The notes beneath the pieces are model-generated. The model was not told the DNA's origin. It ran no database searches and saw only the letters and a program-made list of their open reading frames with translations. A stretch of 64,000 nt of DNA, taken from NCBI RefSeq assembly GCF_016808335.1, contig NC_053149.1, positions 12,141,714 through 12,205,713 of the forward strand. Reading direction: 5' to 3'. The stretch comes from Panicum virgatum (lineage: Eukaryota; Streptophyta; Magnoliopsida; Poales; Poaceae). A program made the translations under genes and the position numbers. The number at the start of each line of letters is the position of its first letter. Positions within the stretch are counted from its first letter, which is position 1. Positions 1-12,072 of this stretch are shown piece after piece.

Positions 1-476
1 ATTTCGGGTCTAGCGGGTTCAGATTCAGTGATGATTCCTCACTGATGATTTTTGGGTTTGGAGCCCCTGAAACTTATCGAGTTCGGTCTCGGGTTTGATT
101 TTTCACCCGTGCATACCCAGTGGATAACTATTTAAAATAAAAACTCATGTTTTATAGTATACTTAATAATATCTTTGTTTATTAGACTATTAAATTTATT
201 CTAAGTTGACTTAGAAAATTATTTACTATTTATTGCATCTTGTTTATAGATGTGAATGTTATATATATCATGTATATATTTCTAGAAAGTACTTATTACT
301 TATTGTTGCCGTATAAAATGGATTTCTTGTATCCAATCGGGTTTCGGGATCCGCGAGTTTCGGTTTTGGGATGGATTTTCATCTGAGTTCGGTGTTCGGA
401 TAGGGTTCGGGTTTTAGTTTTAGTTTTGGGTACCCAGACACTCCACCTGACCCGAATCCGCTCTGTTGCCATCCTT
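1..476. mobile_element. hAT-type element, terminal part (cut by window edge)
   Basis: The stretch is packed with short GGGTTTCGGG / CCCGAACCC-type repeats in both orientations, as in hAT subterminal regions. It ends with GGATTC-rich sequence running into TTGCCATCCTTA. The reverse complement, TAAGGATGGCAACAG, resembles the TAGGGTTGGCAACGGG terminus of the complete hAT element at 48,869-53,641. No coding sequence is seen. The other end lies outside the window, so the target-site duplication cannot be tested. Confidence 0.5.
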
Positions 477-485
477 ATGTACATA

Positions 486-745
486 CTCCCTCCGTCCTAG
501 AATACACCTACATTCAATTTTCTTTAACCAATAGTATCTCTAAAATAAATAACTTCAAATAGAAAAAAATTATATATTATAATAGTTGGTTTCAGGATAA
601 ACTACTAACATAATTTTATATTACTAGCCTTCAAAAATTTTACATTATTTCCTTCATGATTATTTTGCTATTTGTAGTAAATGTAATAAAGTTTGACTTT
701 GAAAAAAAATCTAAACGTAGCTATATTTCGGAATATAGTGATAAT
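486..745. mobile_element. Stowaway/Mariner-type MITE, diverged right end
   Basis: It begins with CTCCCTCCGTCC directly after a TA dinucleotide, the hallmark of grass Stowaway ends. The body is AT-rich, with a long interior that matches the usual layout for this class. The expected GGACGGAGGGAG at the right end is replaced by diverged sequence around 730-745, so the right boundary is approximate. Confidence 0.6.
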
Positions 746-1034
746 TAATTATCATTACCAGTAGGAAAACATCCTCTCAAGTCCAATACAAGCACCCACG
801 CAATATCCATGCTGGTGATTTTCTAGAACCGTCATGAATATTCTTTCCTTATAGATTAACATGAGAGAAAGAAGTGGAGCGACGGGAACCTACCGGTGAG
901 AAGACAACTACTGAATTGGACAGCCACCGCCGGGAGACCCCTCGGACAGACTCGCGCCGGCAGGCCGCCTCCGCCTCATGCCGCGCCATCGCCTCTCCTC
1001 GAGATGCGCGAGACACCAAACCGTCGGGACGGAG
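746..1034. other. Intergenic, no gene seen
   Basis: A GC-richer patch at 880-1,020 carries two overlapping short open frames with no recognisable protein. I see no splice-consistent gene. Confidence 0.5.
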
Positions 1035-1345
1035 GATATGTTCCAGACAAAAAAATTTTGGTTGTCATATTATCCCTTTGACCAGATGTCGGAAGGATTT
1101 TTCGGACACTAATTAAAAAACTAATTTCAGAACTCACTTGGAAATCGCGAGACGAATCTTTTGAGGTCTTTGACCGCATCATTAGCACATGTTGGTTACT
1201 GTAGCATTTATGACTAATCATACACTAATTAGGCTTAAAAGATTCGTCTCGTCATGTGCATCCAAACTGTGTAATTAGTTTTGTTATTTAATTACATTTA
1301 ATGCTTCATACATGTGTTTAAAGAGGAGGTGAAATTTTTTGGGAA
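1035..1345. mobile_element. MITE with GTTTAGTTCC-type ends
   Basis: The right end reads, on the minus strand, GGGCCCGTTTAGTTCCC followed by an A-rich stretch. The left end at about 1,035 has GTTCCAGAC followed by an A-rich stretch. The internal GAGACGAATCTTTTGAG and ACTAATTAGGC blocks are the conserved interior of a very common grass MITE family; related copies lie at 6,387 and 31,180. The superfamily (Harbinger- or hAT-like) is not settled from this copy. Confidence 0.6.
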
Positions 1346-1925
1346 CTAAACGGGCCCCTAATGTTGTGGGGTTGTGTTCCGGGCTGAGGGCTGAGGAAGG
1401 GGAGGAAAGGTCCGGAACTCCGGATGGACAGTTTCCATTTCGGACCAAGCCTAAACGTACGGCTGTTCCAGATCGAATCCGTTTTCAAACCGGCCGGTTA
1501 AGCCGATCCGTGTGGAACAAATTGTATTCTTGGCCGAACCAAACGAGGCCTTACGCATGTCAGGGCAGGGCCTCAGACCCCCATCACGATGAATTATTAC
1601 GTGATCCGACATACGAGAAATCATCCAGCAAGTGTAAGCAGGCCAGCCCATCCATAAATAATATATAACAAGATGCCGAATAATGCTTGCGCCCTTTGCT
1701 GCAGCAAGCACACAACATGACGATAATTTGTCAACTCGGTGGTCACTTGCTGAATGGTTTGAATTAGTTGGTGCCAAAAATCCAGCAGTTCAAAACTTAA
1801 ATATACATACGAAACAGATATCACCCCCTTCGTTAGTTCTAGGTGACATCATTTGCATAGCTTGTGGGACAATGACCGGTCTAGGTCCATATATGGTTCA
1901 ATGCATGTACTCCGACCCTATTATC

Positions 1926-2040
<115 letters not shown>

Positions 2041-2049
2041 GCTAATATC

Positions 2050-5000
2050 TACCCTGGGTATGGAATAGTTATTCCATACCCGAGACAGCCCGCTGCCCAC
2101 CCATCGTCGCGCCCGCGTGCCCAGGCTCCCGCCATCCGCGTCCGGTTTTTCATCCGCAAAGCACGCCCCGCCCATCTCCGCCCAACCGGTCCTGTATGCA
2201 CGCCGCACTCCAACGCACACGTGACATGTTCCCTTCTCTACAACTGTACGCCCCCTTTTCTCATGCTTTTTTCCTAGCGTGTGAGCAGATTGTATAGACG
2301 GATTATGCACTTAATTGTTTGCCGTGTGTCTTGCAGGTGAGCCCAGATAATTCACGTGCTGTAAGGAAATAGAAACGTGCAAGGACTCGATGCAATTATA
2401 CGAAAATGGATTCACACGCCCAGGGGATTGGAAAACAAAAAGGTTTTGCAGTTGCCGGACACAGTAATACTAGGGCCAATTGAAAAGCATTTTGTTTGTA
2501 TTGGCAGGTGAATGCGTCAACACTGGATTAAACTAAATATTCTTTACATCAGAAACTACGAGACAAAACATAAAATGTCTGATTTAGGACCACGAGCTTA
2601 CAGGCACCACACATTTTTGCTAAGCCAGTTCATAATTACTATAAACACACAAAGGTGGAGTCATATTTCTGTTATGCCACACCGAACTTACACTTTCATA
2701 AGAATCTACACACAGAAGGTCTCTATATACCATCCTCTCATAAAACTCAGAATCTATTGTACAACATATGCACTTTGCATGAAATCCATCAAGTGATAAT
2801 CAAGGGAAATTATCCCTAAACATCTAATGGTAATGATGGGTGCCGCCAAAAGATGGCACTGTCAATGGAGATCACGGTGTCCACTCAAATCCTGAAAAAA
2901 CCATAAAAAAACACTTGAATACGATGGCATCATTTTTATAGATTGACTTCATAAAGGTATAAAACATTATGGACCAGAAGTTGGAATGAGCAAGGAGTAA
3001 CAAAAATAAAAGAACCATTTTATTCCTTCTAGGAAGATCTGAACTCAATCAGGGGTACCCTGATATCCTATAGTAAACTGTCAACTGAAAATGATTGTTA
3101 AGAAGGAAAAAAATCAACACAGTATAATCAGTTCAAACTACATGATCATGAGCAGAGCGCGCAGAAGGCTTTGGTTACCTCAAGCTCACAATCCTATGCT
3201 CACAGTAGCCATTGTGTCCAGGAAATGAGATTTATACAAAACAGAGTATGGTGCATTTCAAATACTTTAGTAGCATTAATAAGGAACTTAACTATCTCAA
3301 GTTGGCAAGGCTGTGCTGTGTGCACAGCAAGTATATTACAGAGGTATTCTATCACTACGTTGAGGCCATGGCATGTCAAATGAAAATTCAGTTTAATGGG
3401 AGACATACCATACCCGAGTAACAGATGGCCGTGCAAGATGGAATCACATACTAAAAAAGAGGATATGCTATCATTTGGAGAAATCCTAACCACTAGCTAA
3501 CATAATCCAACAGCAGTTGTTTTACAAATCAAAGGCTCTGCAAATAGCAGGGCTAAAGATCCAGCTCAAGATCCCAACTTTGCCTCAACAAAAAGAATAG
3601 AGTTCACCTCTGATGCCTAGCCAATCTTGTCGAGGAGCACCATGGCACCTAAACAGAAGGAGGCACAACACAAGATGCTCTAGCCAATCTTCCCAGATGA
3701 TAGATATCCACACCATGGGACCAGCACCAGCGGTTAGGTTCATTACTGCACCAACAACGCCCTGGAATATTAGGCCCAAAACCAATACTCAGATGCAACA
3801 GCTCCTGATATTTCAGATAGCACACAAGTGAGATAAACTAAGAGTAGATAAATAAAGTAGTCCGAATTTAAGTACCAATGCAGAAACAGCAAGCTGCAAC
3901 GCCAAATGAGATCTGGGCTCAACTTGCTTTCACATGAAAAAAAATAATCCACCTTTCTGTTATTATTACTTATCGATATTGCAGTAAAAAAAAGATGAAT
4001 TCTTGGTTGTTTGACCGACCTGCATGTGTACTCGATCTCGATTGCAGCAACCAGCAAGATCTATCTGTGCATAGGAAAATAGAGAAGGAAAAAGAGTTTC
4101 GAAAATAAAATTAAGCTCCTACACATGTGAGATCAAGAATAGGCAACTAGCAGATAAAAAAGCATCTCTACCTGGATGAATCAAGCCGGGGACAAAGCGG
4201 CGATGTAGGGATGCAGGGTATGCACCTTCACCTGCGTGCTTGTACAGTGTCAGTTCTGTCCATGAGAGTGGAGCATGCCGGTGGTTCCCTATGCCATTGC
4301 AGGCATCCTCGATTCAATGGAACCTCTTCCCCTGGTAGATCAATGCTTCAATGGAACCCTACATGGAACAGAAGTCAAGGCTGGGATTTAGATCTAGCAC
4401 TGGCCAAACTGTGATGCCTAGATTGTTTAGCATTCACCAGGAACAATTATTGGAGGTGAAATCCAACTCGATCGGACACCTGCAACAAGGCAGAGCTGCA
4501 CCATCAATACAACAACCTCGACAAAAGATCCGAATGGGGATGGCGATAGTGGGGAACCTTATGCCTATGGAGAGGAATCCCCCAAGGATTCGACAGCTCA
4601 GGTGAGTGTGAGGAAGCTTCGATGCCTAGAGTGGATGCCGCCATTCGCGTCATGACCACCACTGCAAGAGATTGTCGATTTGAAGGAGGGGAAAAACTAG
4701 ATCAGGTCATCAGGATTGTCTCCAAGCATTCGCGGCCCAGGTAGCAGCGGGACAGGGCCGCGCCTAGACCATCCGCGTGCCGCCCTACTCCTTGCGCCCA
4801 TGTGCCGCACGCCGCTCGCTGTCCCCGCGTGCTAGGCCGCCTGGACCTGCCTTGCGCAGCACGGGGTTGGCCCTCGCCGCGCGCGCCGCGCAACCCGTTA
4901 AGGGGGGCGTCCTCGATGGGGCAGTACGGGAGCCAGCCGCCGCGTCCGCCGGCAGCTGCCCGCCCACTGGCCGCACGCTGCTGCTCCGCCGCAGCCGCTT

Positions 5001-6362
5001 CGCGCGCCTGCTCCGCTGCTCCGACCGCGGCCATGTCCCCCTATGCCGCCGCATTTGAAGGGGAGGGAGGGCCGCCGCCACTTCTGCTCCCCGCGGTGGG
5101 AGGCGGGAGGCGATGGTGAGCGCGAAGATCGAGGAGGCGCGCGGGTCGCGGATGCCGATATGCGCCGGGATGAAGGAGTTGGGGCGCTTGTGGAGGGTGA
5201 AGGAGCGGCGACGGACGCCGGGAGGGGGAGGGTCGCCGCCGGGATTGGGGGCGCGGGGAGAGGAGGGAGCGGTGACGGCGAGCTGCCGCGGGGCAGTTGC
5301 TGCGGGGCGGAAGGGAGGAGGGCGAGCTGGGTGTCATGGGTGGGGGGGGGGGGCAGGGTTCACCTTTTCGTTTTTTTACCGAATCCCGCCAACTGCCGGA
5401 AACGAAATTCGGCCGAAATTTCGTCAAATTTCGCTAATTCCGAACGGAAAGAGAATTCAAATTCAAAAAACGAAATTCCACCGAAATTTCGGTGAATTCC
5501 GACCGAAATTCGGTGATTTTCCACGGAAAATGATGTCAGTTGTGATTTTCCTACTGTTTCGGAGGTCAAATGAAAAACTTTTGAATACCAACTTTTTTCA
5601 GTTTTTTGAGATCTACAACTTTTGTTTCAGGAACTTTTTCATTTGAGCAATGGTTTGAAAGTTATTTAATTATTTCAAAAACTACCAATTAAAAGTCTTG
5701 TCATTTCATATGACAACTTCTATTTTTTTCTCTTAGGCCTCAACTAGACTTTTATTATTCTTGTTATTGCGGATATGCCTATAAAATTTCAGGGACATTG
5801 GTTGATCCAATTGAAAGTTGTTTTAAATCTAGGAAAAACATGATTTGAATTGGTTATCAATTCATGTGACAGTGTTTGAAATTTTTTTGGATTCAATTTG
5901 TATAGAGAATTGTTAAAGCATTCTGAAAGGTGTGTTTTTTTCTACTTCGTTAACTCTCATGCCAACTCAAATTCTACCTCATTAGACTACAAATAACCTT
6001 GTTTTTCAACTAAAATGCAATTTTAGCCTAGCAAATGATCTTAGATTTGAGTGTGTTCTAGTCCTATTTGCTCAGAAGAATACCTAGTTTTTTATCATAT
6101 TTTTTCCGAATTTTTTATAAATATTTTTGAATTTTTAAATTTCAAAACGGAAAATGGCGAAAAGTACCGAAATTTCACTTCCCGGCTACTAGCGGAAACG
6201 AAATTTTCACCGAAATTTCGGCGAAATTTCGCCGAAAAGGTAAACCCTGGTGGGGAGAGGGGGTGGTCAAACCGGAAGGGGGGGTGCGTGGGGACCGGGC
6301 CGAAGGAAAACCGGGTGCGAAGGAGGCTCGGGTATGGAATTGCTTATTCCATAGCTAGGGTA
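2050..6362. mobile_element. 4.3-kb element with palindromic inverted termini
   Basis: The left end reads TACCCTGGGTATGGAATA and continues through a mirror copy, ATTCCATACCCGAG. The right end read on the minus strand is TACCCTAGCTATGGAATA then ATTCCATACCCGAG. About 34 bp match with few mismatches, giving a pair of inverted repeats that are themselves palindromes. A TA duplication may flank the CCCT ends, but the (TA)n tract next door makes that untestable here. No transposase is seen. The interior carries a GC-rich coding-like block (4,700-5,330) and AT-rich sequence with possible old exons (3,500-3,800) that I do not recognise. A second element is nested at 5,354. Confidence 0.55.
5354..6249. 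mobile_element. Nested non-autonomous hAT-like element
   Basis: The inverted ends are CAGGGTTCACCTTTTCG on the left and, read from the minus strand, CAGGGTTTACCTTTTCGG on the right. CAGGG ends are typical of hAT elements. Next to each end are many copies of GAAATTTCGGCG / CCGAAATTTCGG subterminal motifs (5,400-5,520 and 6,170-6,235). The flanks are G-rich on both sides (a G run on the left, GTGGGGAG on the right), so an 8-bp duplication is possible but not clear. No transposase is present. Confidence 0.65.
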
Positions 6363-6386
6363 TTCAATAGACCTACTATATATATA

Positions 6387-6619
6387 TGCCCTGTTTAATT
6401 AGTTCCTAAAAAATTTCAAGATTCTCCGTCACATCGAATTTTTAGACACATGCATGGAATATTAAATGTAGTTTAAAAAAGTAACTAATTGCACAGTTTA
6501 GCTGTAAATGATGAGATGAATCTTTTGAGCCTAATTAGTCCATGATTGGACACTAATTATAAAAAACGAAAGTGCTACAGTAGTAAAACTCAAAAAAAAT
6601 TCGCGCACTAAACACGCCC
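6387..6619. mobile_element. MITE with GTTTAGTTCC-type ends
   Basis: Starts GCCCTGTTTAATTAGTTCC and ends with GCACTAAACACGCCC, an imperfect inverted pair. The interior holds GTCACATCGAATTTTTAGAC, ACACATGCATGGA, GATGAATCTTTTGAGCC and GAAAGTGCTACAGTAG, the standard interior of this grass MITE family. Related copies lie at 1,035 and 31,180. Confidence 0.75.
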
Positions 6620-7006
6620 ATATATATATCCGTCCGTGGGTTTTACTTAGAGTACAAGGTAGTAGCCCCCAATTCAACTTCATTATTAATTACTGATCGA
6701 TCAGGCTAATTAGTAGGAAGCATCAATGTAATATTCCAACGTACGCCTTTTGCTTCAGCTTGGGAAGCAACAACATAGCTACTTGCATCTGGTCAAACAC
6801 AGCAGAATATTCTCTTGGTTTTGTAGCTTAATCATATATATTCTGAGGATAAGCCGATGCTTTCACACGTACACGTAACTCATGTTCCACAAGCAAGAGG
6901 CAAGTGACGAGATCCTGCGTGCCTTAATTATTAGCATTGCGTTGCAGAGAATTATTGGTGGATCGAGTCTTCATTACATTTTTTTATGGGAGCCAATACA
7001 GTATTA
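6620..7006. other. Intergenic, no gene seen
   Basis: AT-rich sequence with no open frame of note and no recognised repeat. Confidence 0.5.
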
Positions 7007-7203
7007 CTCCAGTCTCAGTCGGGAGTAGTGTCATCACAATCTCAGTGGGGAGTCGTGTCATCACATAGTTACCAAGACTGTAGACTAGGTAACTGAGCTG
7101 AAAGAGTGTCATGGTGATGACACTTCTTCTCTCAACTTTCTTCTGCTATGTCATCAAATTTAATACTCATGACACTCACATGATACTTCTGTTGAGATTG
7201 GCC
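7007..7203. mobile_element. Tourist-like MITE (TTA target duplication)
   Basis: It is bounded by TTA on both sides (7,004-7,006 and 7,204-7,206). The left end CTCCAGTCTCAGTCGGGAG pairs imperfectly with the minus-strand right end GGCCAATCTCAACAGAAG, and internal GTGTCATCAC / GTGTCATGAG motifs are also inverted. A 3-bp TTA duplication fits the PIF/Harbinger superfamily. Confidence 0.6.
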
Positions 7204-7518
7204 TTAACTAGGGTCTTTTTGCATTATTGTTTACTTTTAACTTGGGGAACTATCCAATATATAGATACATTATTTTTCCTCAGTAAGTCTTATATCATTT
7301 GAAATAGTCAGGTCATTTTCACATGGCTACTGGTGACAAATCCTCATCCTGCAGGACATTTAAATCACTAGAATTCAGAGAATATAATTTGGGACAACCC
7401 AAAATTAAATCGACGTTTATATCAGGGTACAAGTACAAAAGCAACATAAATAATATTCCTGACTGGTAAACATGAAATGCATGAATAAAGAAAAAAAATT
7501 CTAGCCAACCGGCCCCTC

Positions 7519-9485
7519 TACTACTACAACAACAACAACATAGCATTTTGTCCCAAACGAGTTGGGGTAGGCTAGAGATGAAACCCAAAAGACACAAATG
7601 TCATGGTTCAGACACGTTGATAGCTAGTCTCCAAGCGGTCCTATCCAAAGCTAACTCCTCAGAGATATCCCAATCCTTAAGGTCTCTCTTAACCGACTCG
7701 TCCCAAGTCAGTTTAGGTCTACTCCTACTCCTCTTTACCTTATCAACACGCTTTAGCACCCTACTACGCACCGGCGCCTCCGGAGGCCTCCGTTGGACAT
7801 GTCCAAACCATCTCATCCGATGTTGAGTAAGTTTCTCCTCAATTGGTGCCACCCCTACCCTTTCCCGAATAGTTTCGTTCCGGACTCTATCCCTCCTTGT
7901 GTGCCCGTAAAACCACCGTAACATCCGTATATCTGCTACACTCAGTTGCTGGACATGTCGCCTTTTTGTAGGCCAACATTCAGTACCGTAGAACATCGCC
8001 GGGCGAATCGTTGTCCTATAGAACTTACCTTTTAGCTTTTGTGGCACCCTCCTGTCACAGAGGACACCAGAAGTTTGACGCCATTTCAACCAGCCAGCTG
8101 AGATTCTATGCCTAACATCTTCATCAATGTCGCCATCCTTTTGTAGCATTGAACCTAAATACCGAAAAGTGTCCTTATGGGCCACCACTAGCCCATCGAG
8201 ACTAACGTCACCACCCTCATGCCTAGATGCTCTAAAATCGCATATCATGTACTCGGTCTTGGTCCTACTAAGTCTGAACCCTTTTGACTCTAACGTGCGT
8301 TTCCACAGCTCTAACTTCCTATTTACCCCTGCTCTACTCTCGTTCACTAGCACCACATCATCCGCAAAGAGCATACACCAAGGGATATCACCTTGTATGT
8401 CCCTTGTGACCTCATCCATCACCAAAGCAAATAAATAAGGGCTCAATGCGGACCCCTGATGTAGACCTATGTTAATAGGAAAGTCAGTGGTGTCGCCACC
8501 ACATGTCCGGACAAACGTCATCGCATTCTTGTACATATCCTTGATGAGGGTAATGTACTTAGTTGGGACTTTGTGCTTCTCCAAGGCCCACCACATGACA
8601 TTTCTCGGTACTTTGTCATATGCCTTCTCGAGGTCAATAAATACCATGTGCAAGTCTTTCTTCTGCTCCCTATATCTCTCCATCAATTGTCGTATTAGGA
8701 AAATCGCCTCCATAGTCGACCTTCCAGGCATGAACCCAAACTGGTTCTGGGTCACACTTGTCACTCTTCTTAGGCGGTGCTCAATAACCCTCTCCCAGAG
8801 CTTCATTGTATGGCTCATCAGCTTAATCCCACGGTAGTTAGTACAATTCTGAACATCTCCCTTGTTTTTTAAGATCGGTACTAATATACTTCTTCTCTAT
8901 TCTTCAGGCATCTTGTTTGACTGAAAAATAAGGTTAAAAAGCTTAGTTAACCATATTATCGCTCTGTCACCTAGGCATCTCCACACCTCAATGGGAATAC
9001 CATCAGGGCCCATCGCTTTACCGTCCTTCATCCTCTTTAAAGCCTCTCCGATCTCTGTCTCCTGGAATCTCCTCACAAAACGTCTGTTGGTATCGTCAAA
9101 TGAGTCATCTAGCTCAAAGGTAGTGCCCTCGTTCTCCCCATTAAACAGCTTGTCGAAGTACTCTCGCCATCTGCCCTTGATCTCGTCATCCTTCACTAGA
9201 AGTCGATCTGTCCCATCCTTGATGCATTTGATTTGGTTGATGTCTCGTGTCTTCCGCTCGCGGATCCTAGCCATCCTATAAATGTCATTCTCCCCTTCCT
9301 TCGTGCCTAGTCGCTGATACAGGTCATCGTACACCTTGCCCTTTGCTACACTCACAGCTCGCTTTGCAGCTCTTTTCGCTAATGAAACACTTGCGTTAAC
9401 AGTGATTTGGACCACTTACCAATTTACTTCAAGCCTCCCACATACCCTCCTTACTTTCCACCACACTATATCCCTGGAATGGCAT
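7519..9485 (-). pseudogene. 5'-truncated RTE-type LINE reverse transcriptase
   Basis: Two same-frame open segments (9,415-8,897 and 8,818-7,601) together encode a non-LTR reverse transcriptase. Visible motifs include DGIPIEVW in the first segment, then NQFGFMPGRSTMEAIF, FIDLEKAYDKVPR, GLHQGSALSPYLFALVMDE and the catalytic FADD (CMLFADDVVLV). The segments are separated by one in-frame TAG at about 8,894, where the family has Trp (PEE-W-RRSILVP), so TGG to TAG is the likely change. A further stop lies near 9,418. The endonuclease domain is missing, so the copy is 5'-truncated. The 3' end at about 7,519-7,550 carries the simple repeat (CAA)n on the plus strand, like the short tandem tails of plant RTE elements. 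Confidence 0.85.
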
Positions 9486-10162
9486 GACATGCTCACTTGG
9501 CACAATATACTATATATTATCTTGTCAGAAAGCTCAATTGGCACAACCTTGAGCTTTTCACGTACCTACTAGTAGTCATTTCAATTCACCCATAAAAGAT
9601 TATCTCGATCAATTATTGTTGTTGTATATACTAAATAAGTATATAAACGATAGGGTTGATGCTACACCATTATTTTTATCTCACCATATCACCACCCATG
9701 ACATATATATACGTGGTTGACACTTCTCTATCACAGGCTATCTGCCGAATGCCGCTATGGGAAGATGTTTATTTTGCGAAATGTAGATCACCCCCCCCCC
9801 CCCCACCCACCCACCCCCAAAAAAACATGCATTGTTTTTAATGACATTATTCGTCTATCCATTTTCTATATATCCATGTGTGGAGGTAGCTATTCTTTCT
9901 CAACTTTTAAATGGTTGCATGCATATGATCCATTTAAACCAGCCCCCATGGACACCCAGAAAAGGCCAAGGGTAACAATCGCCATTTATGGATAAGGCCG
10001 TGTTTCTTCTTCCCACTTGCTGCGAACCTGGGATAGCTATTTGTTTCTCTCCATCTAGCTACTTGCCTTTTGTTTGGTGCAATGAACTGGGGAGAAACCC
10101 AAGCTTTCAGGCAACAAAGCAAACAAAAGACAAGACATTGCTCTCCAATTCCACTGGTTTGA
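9486..10162. other. Intergenic, with a poly-C tract
   Basis: No gene recognised. A 15-base C run followed by CCCA units and an A run sits at 9,788-9,826, a slippage-prone low-complexity tract. Confidence 0.5.
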
Positions 10163-10167
10163 CACTC

Positions 10168-11450
10168 TGAAAGTGATCGGGTGCTCTAACCTAAGAGGGG
10201 GAGGGGGTGAATTAGGTTCTAATAAAAAACTTGACCTATGGCTCCAACTAGTTTGCACAAAACTTAAACTAAATCAAGCTATCTAGATGTGCAACTAGGT
10301 TGTTCTAGTGTGAACCCCCTATCCCAAAAGAGTTATGCACCCTATAGCCTTTTCTAACAAGAAACTATTCTATGAAAGTAAAAGCATAAAGGTTGCAAGT
10401 ATTAAGTGTCGTCGCCGCTCCACACCAAGTCGGAGGGTCGATGACGTTGCCGGCAAGCTTCACGCTCCAAGGTGCCGGCGCACCAAGCTCTTGTTTTGGT
10501 TCGCTAATGAACCACAGCACAAAGGCTCGAAGCCTTGCAATCTCACTCACTAAGAGCTAATCATTTACACAACACTCTCAAAGTGTGCTAAGGGCTAAGG
10601 ATATGATCTTGATGCTTTTGTATGGCTTGGAGATGTTCTTGGGTGTGTGTGGGATGTCCAGCAACTCCAACAAACTTCAAATGGCCGGGGTGAGGCATAT
10701 ATATAGGCCACCAAGTCTTGTAGCCGTTGCTCCAACGGTCAACAGAAAATATGCGTATCATCGGATGAACCGATGCCTCTGGCAGGGGTAGCGTCGGTTC
10801 ATCCGGTCACTCTAAGACACGATGTAGCCGATGAACTTCTGACTGCTGACACAGTGACCACCGGTTGAACCGATTCTTGCCCGTCGGTTAAACCGGTCAC
10901 TCACAGCCTTCTTCTCTTCTGCTGACGTCAATGCACCGACGCAATACTCCGATGCACCGTCGGTTGAACCGGTGCTGAAGAAACTTCTCCTGGGCACTTG
11001 ACATCGTCTCTGGTACACAGTACGCCCAATGCACCGATGACCTTTCTTGGACCGTCGGTTCAACCGGTGCCTATAGGCTGACTTGGCTTCGATTCCCTCC
11101 TGCACCAAACATCATAGCGTCGGTTCTTCCAACAAGCATCGGTTCTTCCGACAAGCGTCGGATGCACCGATGCTTAGGCATCGGTTCTTCCGGTGCTCCT
11201 GATCCGAAGAGCTTTCAGGGCGCTACCCTGAGACCCGCGAGGGGCGGCTCCCCCTCGACCCCCGTCCGCTAACTTCTCTCTCTTTGTCATCACTTGAACC
11301 TAGCTACGCCTATCTTCTCTCTCTTTGTCATCACTTGAACCTAAATGCCTGAGAATGATCATCTTAACAATCATATTAGTCTAAGTGTTGTTTTGTCATT
11401 CGATCACCAAAATCACTCGAAATGGCATAAATGGTGCCATGTTCGTTTCA
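10168..11450. mobile_element. Solo LTR (1,283 bp) with 5-bp target duplication
   Basis: It begins TGAAAGTGATC and ends GTTCGTTTCA, giving inverted TGAAA...TTTCA ends. The 5-bp sequence CACTC directly precedes (10,163-10,167) and directly follows (11,451-11,455) the unit. No internal coding region or second LTR is present, so it is a solo LTR left by LTR-LTR recombination. The interior contains many CGGTTCAACCGG / CGGTTGAACCGGT-type inverted motifs (10,740-11,200) and a 40-bp-class tandem duplication of CTTCTCTCTCTTTGTCATCA at about 11,270-11,345. Confidence 0.88.
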
Positions 11451-11455
11451 CACTC

Positions 11456-12072
11456 TAATTCGGCACTTCCACCGTACCGGTCTCTCCCCCCAAAACCCTC
11501 TCGTTGTCAATAGTGCAGCTCATGAGATCAATTAGGCATGTGGCCATGCATTCAATTCCACGGTCGAGATTATTTCTGAATATATAGTGAAAAGAGTCAA
11601 TATATGCGTCTATATTTCACATTGTACAGATAATCATCATCGCCGCCGGTTTGAATAAATCTTAACGCGATTGCATTATCCAAAAAACATTATGTACCTA
11701 GCTATAAATAGGTTCATGGTTATACTTATATATCTCCATAGAAAAAAAAGATTAAACTACATAGTAGTACTTCATTCACATATGTACTGAAAGAGATTTA
11801 TATATATCACACCGTGTGTTCTAATTACATGTTTCAAGCTACCTATCTGCTAGTTGCACACATTAACACTACATCTAAATCAGACCTAGCTATTGCTCAT
11901 GGTCACTGTAATTCTTTCCCCCCTAATTCATCTATCTTTAATTTACAATACAATATACTTCTGTCTATATTATTTCTAATTGATACATGATAAATCCCTC
12001 TGCATCAATACTAATCAAATAATGAATATTGTTTCCTAGCCCTAATTAGCAGTGAGGGAGCACACACATGCG
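11456..12072. other. Downstream flank of the NAC gene, no gene seen
   Basis: AT-rich sequence; the part nearest 12,072 should hold the NAC 3' UTR and polyadenylation region. No open frame or repeat is recognised. Confidence 0.5.

Noticed and set aside
3585..3785. Possible membrane-protein exon on the minus strand
   Set aside because: A short hydrophobic frame (LIFQGVVGAVMNLTAGAGPM) looked protein-like, but I could not link it to a family or to neighbouring exons with proper splice sites.
5041..5646. Overlapping open frames of 100-177 codons in a GC-rich block
   Set aside because: Frames on both strands are Gly/Arg/Pro-rich without any recognised motif; one runs into the nested hAT-like element.
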